A stretch of DNA of 64,000 nucleotides from Sulfurirhabdus sp043759595 (GTDB lineage: Bacteria; Pseudomonadota; Gammaproteobacteria; Burkholderiales; SMCO01), in NCBI GenBank assembly GCA_043759595.1, contig JAYVLG010000014.1, forward strand, positions 1 to 64,000. The letters are read 5' to 3'. Below, one piece after another: positions 7,694 to 16,323 of the stretch. Under the pieces are notes generated by a model that was given only the letters and a program-made list of their open reading frames with translations, ran no database searches and was not told the DNA's origin. The translations under genes and the position numbers were made by a program. Within the stretch, counting starts at the first letter, position 1. Every line of letters begins with the position of its first letter.

Positions 7694-10600
7694 ATGACTA
7701 AGGCTAAAATTTTAATTGTTGAAGATGAGGCTTTCTTTGCTCAAAATTTAAAAATTCATCTTGAGCATGTGGGTTATGAAGTGCTGGGGATTGTAGCATC
7801 TGGAGAGTCTGCTGTTGATAGCGTAGCAGCATCCCGCCCCGACCTGGTGATGATGGATATTATTCTGGAAGGGAAAATGGATGGCATTGAAGCTGCTCAG
7901 CTAATCCGTTCCCGCTTTAACGTCCCGGTTTTATATCTGACGGCTTATGCAGATGAACACCTGTTTCAGCGCGCCAAGATCACAGAACCCTCCGCATATC
8001 TTCTCAAACCATTTAGTGAGCGCGAACTGCAACTCACTATAGAGACGGCCTTATACCGGCACCAAATGGAAATTCGCTTGCGTGAGAACGAAGCCCAGTT
8101 AGCCGATGAACGGAATCTGCGAGAGGTGGTTGCGCGTGAGCGGGCCGAACAGACGTTGCTGGAGAGTGAGGATCGTTACCGCAGTATTGTTGAAGCCTCA
8201 CCAGATGCTATCGGAGTAGTGGCAGACGGAATCGTGGTTCTGGTCAATTCTGCTGCTGTAAAGTTGCTGGGCGTTGAAAGCAAAAGTGAAGTGGTAGGGA
8301 CAAAGCCAGAGGATTGGGTTTCACCTGAATACTATGAGCAAATTAGTCAACGGATGAGTTCAGTACTTGAAAACCGCATAATCAATCAGCGAATGCCGTA
8401 CAAGTTGATGCGACGTGATGGTACCACTGTTGATATTGAAGCGGTTTCATTTGCCTTTGATTACATGGGGGTAACTTCACTTTTGGTGATGGTGCGCGAT
8501 GTGAGTGCGCGAAACAAGGCAGAGGAAATGATACAGCGTTTCCGCGTTGCGATTGACAGTTCAGCAGATGGTATTTATTTGATTGATCGGCCCTCGATGC
8601 ATTTTATAGACGCCAATGATATTGGTTGTAGTTGCCTGGGATACACGAGGGAAGAGTTGTTTGGCTTAGGGCCGCAGGATATCAAGCCGCTGTTTAGCAA
8701 ACAGGCCCTGGAACAATATTTTGATGAGATGTTGCGTAGTGGCTCAAGCGGTGAATTTATAGAAACCTTTCACAAGCGCAAAGATCACTCCTTATTTCCG
8801 GTAGAAATCAATGTGAAAGTGATTAAATCGGATAGTGGATCGACTATCGTTGCGATAGCGCGGGATGTGACAAAACGGCATGAAGCTGAAAAGCTACTGC
8901 GTGACAGTGAAGAAAAATTCCGTCAACTGGCAGAAAATATTCGGGAGGTTTTCTGGATACGGGATGATGTGACAGGGCAAATACTCTATGTAAGTCCAAC
9001 TTATGAGACCGTGTGGGGGCGGACTTGTGAAAGTCTCATTGAACGTCCGCGCTCTTTTCTTTCAGCGGTTCACCCCGATGACATAGAGCGCGTATCTGAC
9101 ACTTTTGCTTTTCATCGAGTAGAAGGAGGGGCTTATGACCATGAATATCGGATAGTGCGGCCTGACGGCTCGGTACGCTGGGTATGGGCGCGCATTTCTC
9201 CTGTTCTGGATGCCAATGGCAAGGTCTATCGGACAGTGGGGATGGCTGAGGATATCACACACATCAAGCTACGAGAGGCGTCATTAGAGGACAGCGAAGA
9301 ACGTTTTCGTCAACTGGCGGAGAATATTCAGGATACATTCTGGATACGAGAAGCTGATTTCAATAAGCTGATTTATATTAGTCCCGCCTATGAGACCATA
9401 TGGGGAAAAAGCCGGGAATCGTTATTTAATGACCCACGGTCTTATATTGAATCTATCCATCCGGATGACCGTCAGCATGTTCTCGCTGTATTGCAAAAAC
9501 AACAAATAGAGCAGGTCTGGTTTAATGAAAAATACCGTTTGGTTCGACCTGATGGCGAAATTCGCTGGGTATGGTCGCGGGCGTTTCCCGTTCGCGATGC
9601 CCAGGGAAAAATTTACCGTATGGCCGGAATCGTGTCTGATATTACTGACCGGATAGCGGCTGAAGATGCTTTGCGGGAAAGCGAAGAACGTTTTCGCATG
9701 CTGTTTGAGCATGCGCCTGTCGGATTTGCAATTATTGGTAAGGATTACAAGTTTATTGAAGCAAATCAGGCGCTAAGTACAATGTTGGGATATAGCCAGG
9801 ACGAATTATTAAGCAAAGCCTTCGGTGACCTGACCTATCCGGATGATCTTGAGGTTGATCTTGAGTATTGCAGGAAATTGTTCAGCAGCGAAATACCCAG
9901 TTATAAGCTTGCAAAACGCTATATCCGGAAAAACGGCGAAGTGTTCTGGATCGACTTGATCGGCACGGTTATTCATAACGAAGCGGGTGAGCCATTATAT
10001 GCCTTGGCGATTATTAATGATGTGACGGAGCGCAAGCAGGAAGAAGCATCACGATTTGCATTTGAAGTTTCTCAGCGCAATACACTGGTTAGAGAGGTTC
10101 ATCATCGTATTAAAAATAATTTGCAGGGGGTGGTGGGATTACTGCGGCAGCATGTAGTACAGCATCCGAATGTGAAGAGAGAACTGGAGGCCGCTATTGC
10201 CCGGATCAATTCCATTGCCATGGTGTACGGATTGCAAAGCGAAGATATGCAAGAGCAGGTGAGACTTTGTGACATGGTATGCGGAATTTGCAGTTCAGCT
10301 CAGATCATGATGGAAGCGATAATTGAACCGATCGTGGAAGTGGATGTCATCAAACCGGTTAAGGTCACCAAAGAGGAAGCAGTTCCTGTTGCATTGATAC
10401 TTAATGAGTTGATTCATAATGCGATTAAGCATAGTCGTCCGGACCAGGATTGCCAGCCCATTCAAGTTTTTATGGGAGGTGACGAAAATATAGTAACCGT
10501 TCGCGTTCAGAACAAGTGCGCTAGCTTGCCTGGCGAGTTTGATTTTTCCACAGGCAGCGGTTTGGGAACCGGGCTTAGTTTGGTGAAGTCACTGCTTCCC

Positions 10601-10723
10601 CATGAAGGTGCGCAGCTGGATTTTTCCATAGAACCTGATATGGTGTGCGCGCAATTTGTGCTGACGCCACCCGTGATCGTCAGTGAAGCAGGATTTTCAG
10701 AAAGCGGTTTGTGCCCTGAATGA
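7694..10723 (+). CDS. REC-PAS5-HisKA_2 hybrid sensor kinase
   Basis: About 1009 aa, cytoplasmic (no membrane segment). Order: receiver (~5-120; KILIVEDEAFF, phospho-Asp in MMDIILEG), short coiled coil, PAS1 (~160), PAS2 (~280), PAS3 (~409), PAS4 (~537), PAS5 (~665), HisKA_2 (~800, REVHHRIKNNLQ) and HATPase (~895-985). PAS3 and PAS4 are near copies (FRQLAENI...FWIR... repeated) and look like a recent duplication. ATG 7694 is preferred to the GTG at 7652 because GGAG is at 7679-7682 and the conserved part starts there. HisKA_2/HWE kinases are frequent partners of ANTAR regulators, and one follows 54 bp downstream. The N-terminal receiver means it is itself a phosphorelay target. Confidence 0.92.
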   Translation: MTKAKILIVEDEAFFAQNLKIHLEHVGYEVLGIVASGESAVDSVAASRPDLVMMDIILEGKMDGIEAAQLIRSRFNVPVLYLTAYADEHLFQRAKITEPSAYLLKPFSERELQLTIETALYRHQMEIRLRENEAQLADERNLREVVARERAEQTLLESEDRYRSIVEASPDAIGVVADGIVVLVNSAAVKLLGVESKSEVVGTKPEDWVSPEYYEQISQRMSSVLENRIINQRMPYKLMRRDGTTVDIEAVSFAFDYMGVTSLLVMVRDVSARNKAEEMIQRFRVAIDSSADGIYLIDRPSMHFIDANDIGCSCLGYTREELFGLGPQDIKPLFSKQALEQYFDEMLRSGSSGEFIETFHKRKDHSLFPVEINVKVIKSDSGSTIVAIARDVTKRHEAEKLLRDSEEKFRQLAENIREVFWIRDDVTGQILYVSPTYETVWGRTCESLIERPRSFLSAVHPDDIERVSDTFAFHRVEGGAYDHEYRIVRPDGSVRWVWARISPVLDANGKVYRTVGMAEDITHIKLREASLEDSEERFRQLAENIQDTFWIREADFNKLIYISPAYETIWGKSRESLFNDPRSYIESIHPDDRQHVLAVLQKQQIEQVWFNEKYRLVRPDGEIRWVWSRAFPVRDAQGKIYRMAGIVSDITDRIAAEDALRESEERFRMLFEHAPVGFAIIGKDYKFIEANQALSTMLGYSQDELLSKAFGDLTYPDDLEVDLEYCRKLFSSEIPSYKLAKRYIRKNGEVFWIDLIGTVIHNEAGEPLYALAIINDVTERKQEEASRFAFEVSQRNTLVREVHHRIKNNLQGVVGLLRQHVVQHPNVKRELEAAIARINSIAMVYGLQSEDMQEQVRLCDMVCGICSSAQIMMEAIIEPIVEVDVIKPVKVTKEEAVPVALILNELIHNAIKHSRPDQDCQPIQVFMGGDENIVTVRVQNKCASLPGEFDFSTGSGLGTGLSLVKSLLPHEGAQLDFSIEPDMVCAQFVLTPPVIVSEAGFSESGLCPE

Positions 10724-10777
10724 GAAGTACTGGTTTAAAGCATTTATTGATTTTAGTCACTTGGAGATGAGGTTTTA

Positions 10778-11380
10778 ATGCTTAAAATACGTTTGTTGAT
10801 TGCAGACGATGACCGTTTAGTACTCTATTTGCTTTCCAGTGGAATGCGAGAGGCTGGCTATGAGGTGTTGGAAGCCTCTAATGCTGATGAGGCGATTCAA
10901 TTGTGCATGAATAACAAGCCCGATTTGGCTTTGCTGGATATTCGTATGCCAGGTATGTCTGGCGTTGAACTGGGTGAGTGCATGAGTGAAGAATATGCGG
11001 TGCCATTTTTGTTTCTTTCTGCCTATAGTGACAAAGAAACTGTCAGTCAGGCAACAGCAGTAGGCGCACTTGGATACTTGGTCAAGCCACTGGACATAGT
11101 GCAAATTGTTCCCGCTATTGAAGCAGCGCTGGCGCGCGCCACGGAATTCAAAAAACTCCGGGAATCCAGTGATAACCTTGCTGAAGCGCTTAAAAGCAGC
11201 CGTGAGACAAGTATAGCCGTCGGACTGGTGATGGAACGTTATGCAATTAAGGAAGTGGCTGCTTTTGAAGCGTTGCGCAGTTATGCGCGCAGTGAGCGCC
11301 GTCGGATCACTGACGTGGCGGCAGATGTTCTGGCTGGGGAACATACGCTCAAAAAACTGCGTGCATATATCAAATCTTAA
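10778..11380 (+). CDS. REC-ANTAR response regulator (RNA-binding antiterminator type)
   Basis: A 200-aa protein. Receiver at 1-120 (DDDR at 10-13, phospho-Asp54 in LLDIRMPG, Lys in VKPL). Then a coiled coil and, at ~130-195, an ANTAR domain: SSRETSIAVGLVMERYAIKEVAAFEALRSYARSERRRITDVAADVL matches its Ala/Leu three-helix pattern. ANTAR domains bind paired RNA hairpins with hexanucleotide loops and prevent termination, as in NasR, AmiR and EutV. The upstream HisKA_2 kinase is the likely partner. No ANTAR target hairpin pair was identified in the window. Confidence 0.92.
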   Translation: MLKIRLLIADDDRLVLYLLSSGMREAGYEVLEASNADEAIQLCMNNKPDLALLDIRMPGMSGVELGECMSEEYAVPFLFLSAYSDKETVSQATAVGALGYLVKPLDIVQIVPAIEAALARATEFKKLRESSDNLAEALKSSRETSIAVGLVMERYAIKEVAAFEALRSYARSERRRITDVAADVLAGEHTLKKLRAYIKS

Positions 11381-11453
11381 TGGGATTGTTTAAAAAAGGA
11401 TACGCACCTCTTCTCTTCTTGATATAGAGGATATATATTGTACTTGTATTGTT

Positions 11454-11474
11454 AGCAACCCAAACCCTGTTGCT
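11454..11474 (+). promoter_or_regulatory. Conserved 21-nt hairpin/dyad upstream of the FixL-like GGDEF gene
   Basis: GCAAC (11455-11459) and GTTGC (11469-11473) flank a nine-base CYAAACCCY-type loop, and the closing pair is A-T. The same element, with a T-A closing pair, sits at 13121-13141 upstream of the globin-coupled gene. It lies 24 bp before ATG 11498 and about 200 bp before GTG 11683. Confidence 0.55.
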
Positions 11475-11497
11475 TTGTCCTTAAGGGAAGTATTTGC

Positions 11498-11686
11498 ATG
11501 GTAAAAGGGTTGATTACTTTATTGGTATTAACAGACTGCGTTGGTTTCGGCGCTTTTTTCATAGCGAGGGTGCACTCTTACTCCCTGAGTTTTCCACTTG
11601 GTAAAATAATCGTTTTCAGGGGTAGCCTCAATAGTTTTTATTGCAAGTCACATCGCAACACCTTATTCAAGCGAGGTGTAGTGTGA
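11498..11686 (+). CDS. 62-aa hydrophobic ORF coupled to the diguanylate cyclase gene
   Basis: A possible small gene: ATG 11498 follows AAGGGAAG, and its TGA (11684-11686) overlaps GTG 11683 of the next gene. The product begins MVKGLITLLVLTDCVGFGAFFIARV, one possible membrane helix, then a basic tail. No family is recognised, and it may be a chance frame in the leader of the cyclase gene. Confidence 0.3.
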   Translation: MVKGLITLLVLTDCVGFGAFFIARVHSYSLSFPLGKIIVFRGSLNSFYCKSHRNTLFKRGVV

Positions 11687-12954
11687 TTAAGCATCTGAAA
11701 CCTGCTCTTGCAGCTGATATAGCGCATGATCGCCTGAAACGTTTTTGCCAGTCTCCTGTCAAGATCCTGCTTGCAATTGGTGCCTCAATCTTTGTTGCTG
11801 AAACAGCGGTGATGATCGTATTACACCTTTTTCAGTTGTCTCCTGTTTTAGAAACGGTACTTGATGGGGTCATTCTGTTATCGCTACTAGCCCCCATTCT
11901 GTATGTTTTTCTGTTTCGGCCTTTAATTCAACATATTGAGGAACACAAACAGATTAATGAGCTGTTGCAGGCTAATGCACTGAATACAGAAGCAATTTTG
12001 AATAATGCTTTTGACGGTATTGTGACGATAGATGAAAAAGGCATTATCCAAAGTTTCAATTCCGGGGCAGAAAAAATATTTGGATTCACATCAAAGGAAC
12101 TCATTGGTCAAAGCGTAAATAGCTTAATGCCGGATGCTTATCGCGTTGCCCATGACCGAAATATCGGTAATTATCTGAATACTGGAAAAGCAAAGATTAT
12201 TGGTGTCGGACGAGAATTGCCCGGCCAGCGCAAAAATGGTGAGGTGTTTTCAATGGATCTGGCTTTGACAGAAATGAATTTGATGGGAAAACGTCAATTT
12301 GTTGGTACGATTCGCGATATTTCTGAACGCAAACGCAGCGAGCAAGCGCTCAAACAGGCTTATGATGAGTTGGATAAACGGGTGCAGGAACGCACATCTG
12401 AACTCACCAGAGTCAATGTTGATCTGGAATTGGAAATTACTGAGCGCAAACGTGCAGAGAAAAAGTTGCAGCAATTGGCAACAACAGACGCTTTGACGGG
12501 CATTACCAATCGCGGCCAGTTTGACACACTTCTGGAAAAGGAATTGGTCAGAGCGCAACGATACCATACCCCGATTTATCTGATTATGTTTGATATTGAT
12601 CATTTTAAGCGTGTTAACGACAATTTTGGGCATTTAATAGGCGATTCAGTGCTGGTTCAATTAGCAAAACTGGTATCTGAAAAAATACGGTTGAATGATG
12701 TATTTGCAAGATGGGGTGGGGAGGAATTCGTATTGTTGTTAACAGGAGGGGATATGATGGGGGCGCTACGCCTCGCTGAAAACCTGAGAATGGACATTCA
12801 AAGTTTTGTGTTTCCTGAAGTAGACCGAGTTACCTGTAGTTTTGGTGTGGCCGAATTTGCTGAGGCTGATGCAATCAAAGACTTGGTGAGAAAAGCTGAT
12901 ATGGCACTGTATAAAGCAAAATCTCAAGGAAGAAACTGTGTAGAGAAGGCTTGA
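11683..12954 (+). CDS. Membrane PAS-GGDEF diguanylate cyclase with FixL-like haem-PAS residues
   Basis: About 423 aa. Two membrane segments lie near residues 26-80 (ILLAIGASIFVAETAVMIVL; VILLSLLAPILYVFLF), then a PAS domain (~105-225), coiled coil, and GGDEF domain (~280-420) with active-site RWGGEEFVLLL. The PAS matches FixL closely: His157 in VAHDRNI and Arg177 in IIGVGRE stand exactly 20 residues apart, as do the haem ligand His200 and oxygen-sensing Arg220 of Bradyrhizobium FixL. No RxxD product-inhibition site is obvious. GTG 11683 is chosen because it overlaps the preceding stop; the frame extends upstream to TTG 11641. Role: oxygen or redox input to c-di-GMP synthesis, by inference. 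Confidence 0.88.
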   Translation: MIKHLKPALAADIAHDRLKRFCQSPVKILLAIGASIFVAETAVMIVLHLFQLSPVLETVLDGVILLSLLAPILYVFLFRPLIQHIEEHKQINELLQANALNTEAILNNAFDGIVTIDEKGIIQSFNSGAEKIFGFTSKELIGQSVNSLMPDAYRVAHDRNIGNYLNTGKAKIIGVGRELPGQRKNGEVFSMDLALTEMNLMGKRQFVGTIRDISERKRSEQALKQAYDELDKRVQERTSELTRVNVDLELEITERKRAEKKLQQLATTDALTGITNRGQFDTLLEKELVRAQRYHTPIYLIMFDIDHFKRVNDNFGHLIGDSVLVQLAKLVSEKIRLNDVFARWGGEEFVLLLTGGDMMGALRLAENLRMDIQSFVFPEVDRVTCSFGVAEFAEADAIKDLVRKADMALYKAKSQGRNCVEKA

Positions 12955-13120
12955 TCGATTGGGTTTTGGCGTGAATATCAGCGTAGCAAGGATGTTGACT
13001 CAATTAACCCGGACAGTTTTATTTTGTTCGCTTTTGTGAGGTAAAGAATAACCATTCTCATATGTATTGTATTGTCGAGTAATTTACTTTAGTATACTTG
13101 TATAAGTTATTTATTTTGCA

Positions 13121-13141
13121 TGCAACCTAAACCCCGTTGCA
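13121..13141 (+). promoter_or_regulatory. Conserved 21-nt hairpin/dyad upstream of the globin-coupled gene
   Basis: GCAAC, a nine-base loop (CTAAACCCC), GTTGC with a T-A closing pair, as at 11454-11474. It overlaps the longest possible ATG (13120) and ends 41 bp before the preferred ATG 13183. That it looks like a leader element is one reason to prefer the later start. Confidence 0.55.
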
Positions 13142-13182
13142 GCTTGTTGAACAGAAAAAACAAAAAGCTGGTGGGTTTATGC

Positions 13183-16131
13183 ATGAAAGATATTAACGAG
13201 GCTGTAGAAGCGCTCGCCCATGAGATGGGACTAGACCAGGAAGAGATCGCCCAGCGTGAGGCTTTTCTTGAAATTACGCCTGCAGATATTGCGCTTTTAA
13301 AGCAAATACATGAACGGCTGGAACAGGAATCCTATTCCTTCGCCGATTCATTTTATTCGCATCTTCTTGAATTTCCCCAGCTTCGTACCCTCCTGCCTGA
13401 TGTCGAAACAATCAATCGTCTCAGGGCTTCCCAATCTGCCTATTTTAGTAAGCTGACGCAGGGCGATTATGGTCCTGAGTATGTGAAAAACCGTTTGCGC
13501 GTCGGGCTGGTGCACCAGCGCATCGGGCTTGAACCCAAATGGTATCTGGGTGCCTATCGCAAATATCTTTCAGATTTGATGCCGGTATTGTGGCGGACCT
13601 TGGCAGATGAACCTGAAAAGGTGATGCCTACCTATGATGCGTTGCTAAAAATAGTGAGTCTCGATATGGGGCTTGCACTTGATACCTACTTCCAGGCTGA
13701 CCGGCAGGTTATCCTGCAGCATCAGAATTACGCTGAGCAGATTATTCGATGTATGCCATCCGGCATGCTCATTGTTGATCAAGATCTGAATATTCGGTCG
13801 ACAAATCGCACATTGAGACGCATGTTAGGTCTTGCGGAAGAAGATGTTTATGCAGGTGTGCCCCTTTTTGAAGTAATTCGTAGCCCACTTCTTGTCAAAA
13901 GTGCTGCACAGGTTTTATCAAACAGTGTCCATCAACATAATCTGTCGATTACCTTACCTTCTGATCTGGGTAATCGCTATTTTGAAGTCAATATCTCAGG
14001 AACCTTGCTGGAGGGGGAGCATGTTCTGCTGTTGATGATGCAGGATGTGACAGAACGAACGCAGTCGCAGAATGCTTTGCAGCGCTTTCGCATGGCATTG
14101 GATAGTTCTATTGATGCCATTTATCTGATTGATCGGGATCAAATGCGTTTTATCGATGCAAACGAAACAGCATGGAATATGCTGGGATATAGTCGTAAAG
14201 AACTGCTGGCGCTCGGGCCGCTGGATCTTAAGCCGGATATTAGCCAGAGTGAGCTGGAGAGCCGTTTTGATGAAATCATCAAGAGTGATACTAAGACGGG
14301 CATTCTTGAAACTATTCACGAGCGTAAGAATGGTGACCGTATTTCGGTGGAGGTTTGCATTCGTGCGCTGAAGTCAGAAGGAAAAGATATTCTGGTGGCA
14401 GTAGCTCGCGATATGACGTCGCGCATAGAAGCGGATGCGAGTCTGCGAGAAAGTGAAGAACGTTTTAGGGCAACTTTTAGCCAGGCAGCCATGGGGTTGG
14501 CGCATGTTTCCCTTGATGGGCGATGGTTACGTGTTAACCAGAAGTTATGCGAGATCACAGGTTATTCTGAAGAAGAATTGCTGCGCCTTACATTTCAAGA
14601 TGTAACTCATCCTGACGATTTGGTTGAAGATCTCGAATTGATCCGTAAAATGCTGGCCGAAGAGATTCATGATTATTCTCTTGAAAAACGGTATATACAT
14701 AAAAGCGGCGCCTATATCTGGATCAATCTGACAGTTTCGATGGCACGAAACGCAGATGGGCAGCCCAACTATTTTATATCGGTAATCGAAAATATTTCCC
14801 CGCGTAAGCGAATTGAGGCAGAGTTGGTACATCTGGTAAATTATGATGCATTGACTGGCCTTTCCAACCGAACCCTTTTGCAGGACCGGTTATCACAAGC
14901 CATTTCCTATGCTACTCGATCCGGGAAGCAGGTGGCCGTCATGTTTATTGATCTGGATCGTTTCAAAAATATTAATGACAGTCTGGGGCATGACATAGGT
15001 GATAAGGTAATCGTGGAAGTTGGCCACAGGCTTTTGTCCACTGTACGTGATGGTGATACGGTTGCCCGGTTGGGTGGTGATGAGTTTGTGGTTGTATTGA
15101 CAGATATTGCCAGTGAGCTGGATGTGTCTTTGGTTGCCCATAAGGCGCTGGAGTCGCTATCTCAGCCCTTGGCAATGAACGGTACTGAGTTTTATCCCAC
15201 TGCCAGCATAGGCATCAGCCTATTCCCGAAGGATGGCCATGAAGTTCAGGTTTTACTGAAAAATGCCGATACGGCTATGTATAGGGCGAAGGATGCGGGC
15301 AGGAATAACTATCAATTTTATGCTCAGGATATGAATGCCCGAGCCATGGATCGTTTGACACTTGAAAGTGGGTTGCGACGTGCCTTGGAGCGTAAGGAAT
15401 TTATTTTGTACTACCAGCCCAAGGTAAATCTTGTGAGTGGTGATATAGAAGGGATGGAAGCCTTATTACGCTGGCAGCCTCCAGGGGAGAAAATGGTTTC
15501 CCCACTGGATTTTATCCCGATTGCCGAGGAAACCGGGTTGATTGTACCGATCGGAGAGTGGGTGTTGCGAACGGCTTGCGCTCAGTACACAGCCTGGAAA
15601 AATGCCGGCGTTAACGTATGCCGGATTGCGGTTAATCTGTCAGCTCGCCAGTTTATGCAACAGAATCTAGTGGAAGTGGTGTCAAGGGTTTTGCAGGAAA
15701 CAGAGTGTGATGCGGCGGGCCTGGAGCTGGAGATAACCGAAAGTATCATTATGGAGAATCCCGATGCGGCTGTGGAAACATTGCGAACTCTCAGTAATAT
15801 GGGGATAAAACTGGCTATTGATGACTTTGGTACGGGTTATTCCAGTTTGAGCTATCTGAAACGATTCCCCATTGGTTATCTCAAGATTGACCAATCTTTT
15901 GTCAGAGACATTACAACAGATGTAGACGATGCAGCTATTGCTACGGCCGTGATTGCACTGGCCCATAGCATGAAATTACTGGTAATCGCAGAAGGGGTGG
16001 AAACTGCGGAACAACTCCAGTTTTTGCGGGATCACAACTGTGACCAGATGCAGGGTTACTTCTTTAGTCCACCGTTGCCAGCTGAGCAGATTGTCCGACT
16101 GTTGCAAGAAGGGCGCGGCCTATGGTCTTGA
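13183..16131 (+). CDS. Globin-coupled sensor PAS3-GGDEF-EAL protein
   Basis: About 982 aa, no membrane segment. Residues ~1-180 are a sensor globin (protoglobin family): the proximal His111 lies in RVGLVHQRIGLEPKWYLGAY, and a B10-type Tyr in FADSFYSHLLEFPQL. Then PAS1 (~185), PAS2 (~300), PAS3 (~430), GGDEF (~560-720; RLGGDEFVVV, with RDGD five residues before it as an I-site) and EAL (~735-980; MEALLRW, NLSARQF, ELEITESI, DDFGTGYSSLSYLK, EGVE all kept). Both c-di-GMP synthesis and breakdown are therefore plausible. E. coli DosC is the known globin-coupled cyclase. ATG 13183 starts the conserved part; the frame reaches back to 13120. Confidence 0.93.
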   Translation: MKDINEAVEALAHEMGLDQEEIAQREAFLEITPADIALLKQIHERLEQESYSFADSFYSHLLEFPQLRTLLPDVETINRLRASQSAYFSKLTQGDYGPEYVKNRLRVGLVHQRIGLEPKWYLGAYRKYLSDLMPVLWRTLADEPEKVMPTYDALLKIVSLDMGLALDTYFQADRQVILQHQNYAEQIIRCMPSGMLIVDQDLNIRSTNRTLRRMLGLAEEDVYAGVPLFEVIRSPLLVKSAAQVLSNSVHQHNLSITLPSDLGNRYFEVNISGTLLEGEHVLLLMMQDVTERTQSQNALQRFRMALDSSIDAIYLIDRDQMRFIDANETAWNMLGYSRKELLALGPLDLKPDISQSELESRFDEIIKSDTKTGILETIHERKNGDRISVEVCIRALKSEGKDILVAVARDMTSRIEADASLRESEERFRATFSQAAMGLAHVSLDGRWLRVNQKLCEITGYSEEELLRLTFQDVTHPDDLVEDLELIRKMLAEEIHDYSLEKRYIHKSGAYIWINLTVSMARNADGQPNYFISVIENISPRKRIEAELVHLVNYDALTGLSNRTLLQDRLSQAISYATRSGKQVAVMFIDLDRFKNINDSLGHDIGDKVIVEVGHRLLSTVRDGDTVARLGGDEFVVVLTDIASELDVSLVAHKALESLSQPLAMNGTEFYPTASIGISLFPKDGHEVQVLLKNADTAMYRAKDAGRNNYQFYAQDMNARAMDRLTLESGLRRALERKEFILYYQPKVNLVSGDIEGMEALLRWQPPGEKMVSPLDFIPIAEETGLIVPIGEWVLRTACAQYTAWKNAGVNVCRIAVNLSARQFMQQNLVEVVSRVLQETECDAAGLELEITESIIMENPDAAVETLRTLSNMGIKLAIDDFGTGYSSLSYLKRFPIGYLKIDQSFVRDITTDVDDAAIATAVIALAHSMKLLVIAEGVETAEQLQFLRDHNCDQMQGYFFSPPLPAEQIVRLLQEGRGLWS

Positions 16132-16323
16132 AAACCGGGAAATTTAAAACTTCTCAGCCATAATGCATAGGTAATCTATAATTCAAAAAATACCCAAATA
16201 ATTCAATTTATTAAATCTTGTTTTGAATAGTCGGTATCCGTGTTTGATGGGGATAGTAGCGAGCGTTTTTGGATGTTAACTTGTTGATGTGTATTTTACT
16301 GTGCATAAAACCCAGGGAGCGAC

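Noticed and set aside
11454..11474. Hairpin as an ANTAR binding target for the regulator upstream
   Set aside because: The loop is nine bases and there is no twin hairpin with A and G at positions 1 and 4 of a hexaloop.
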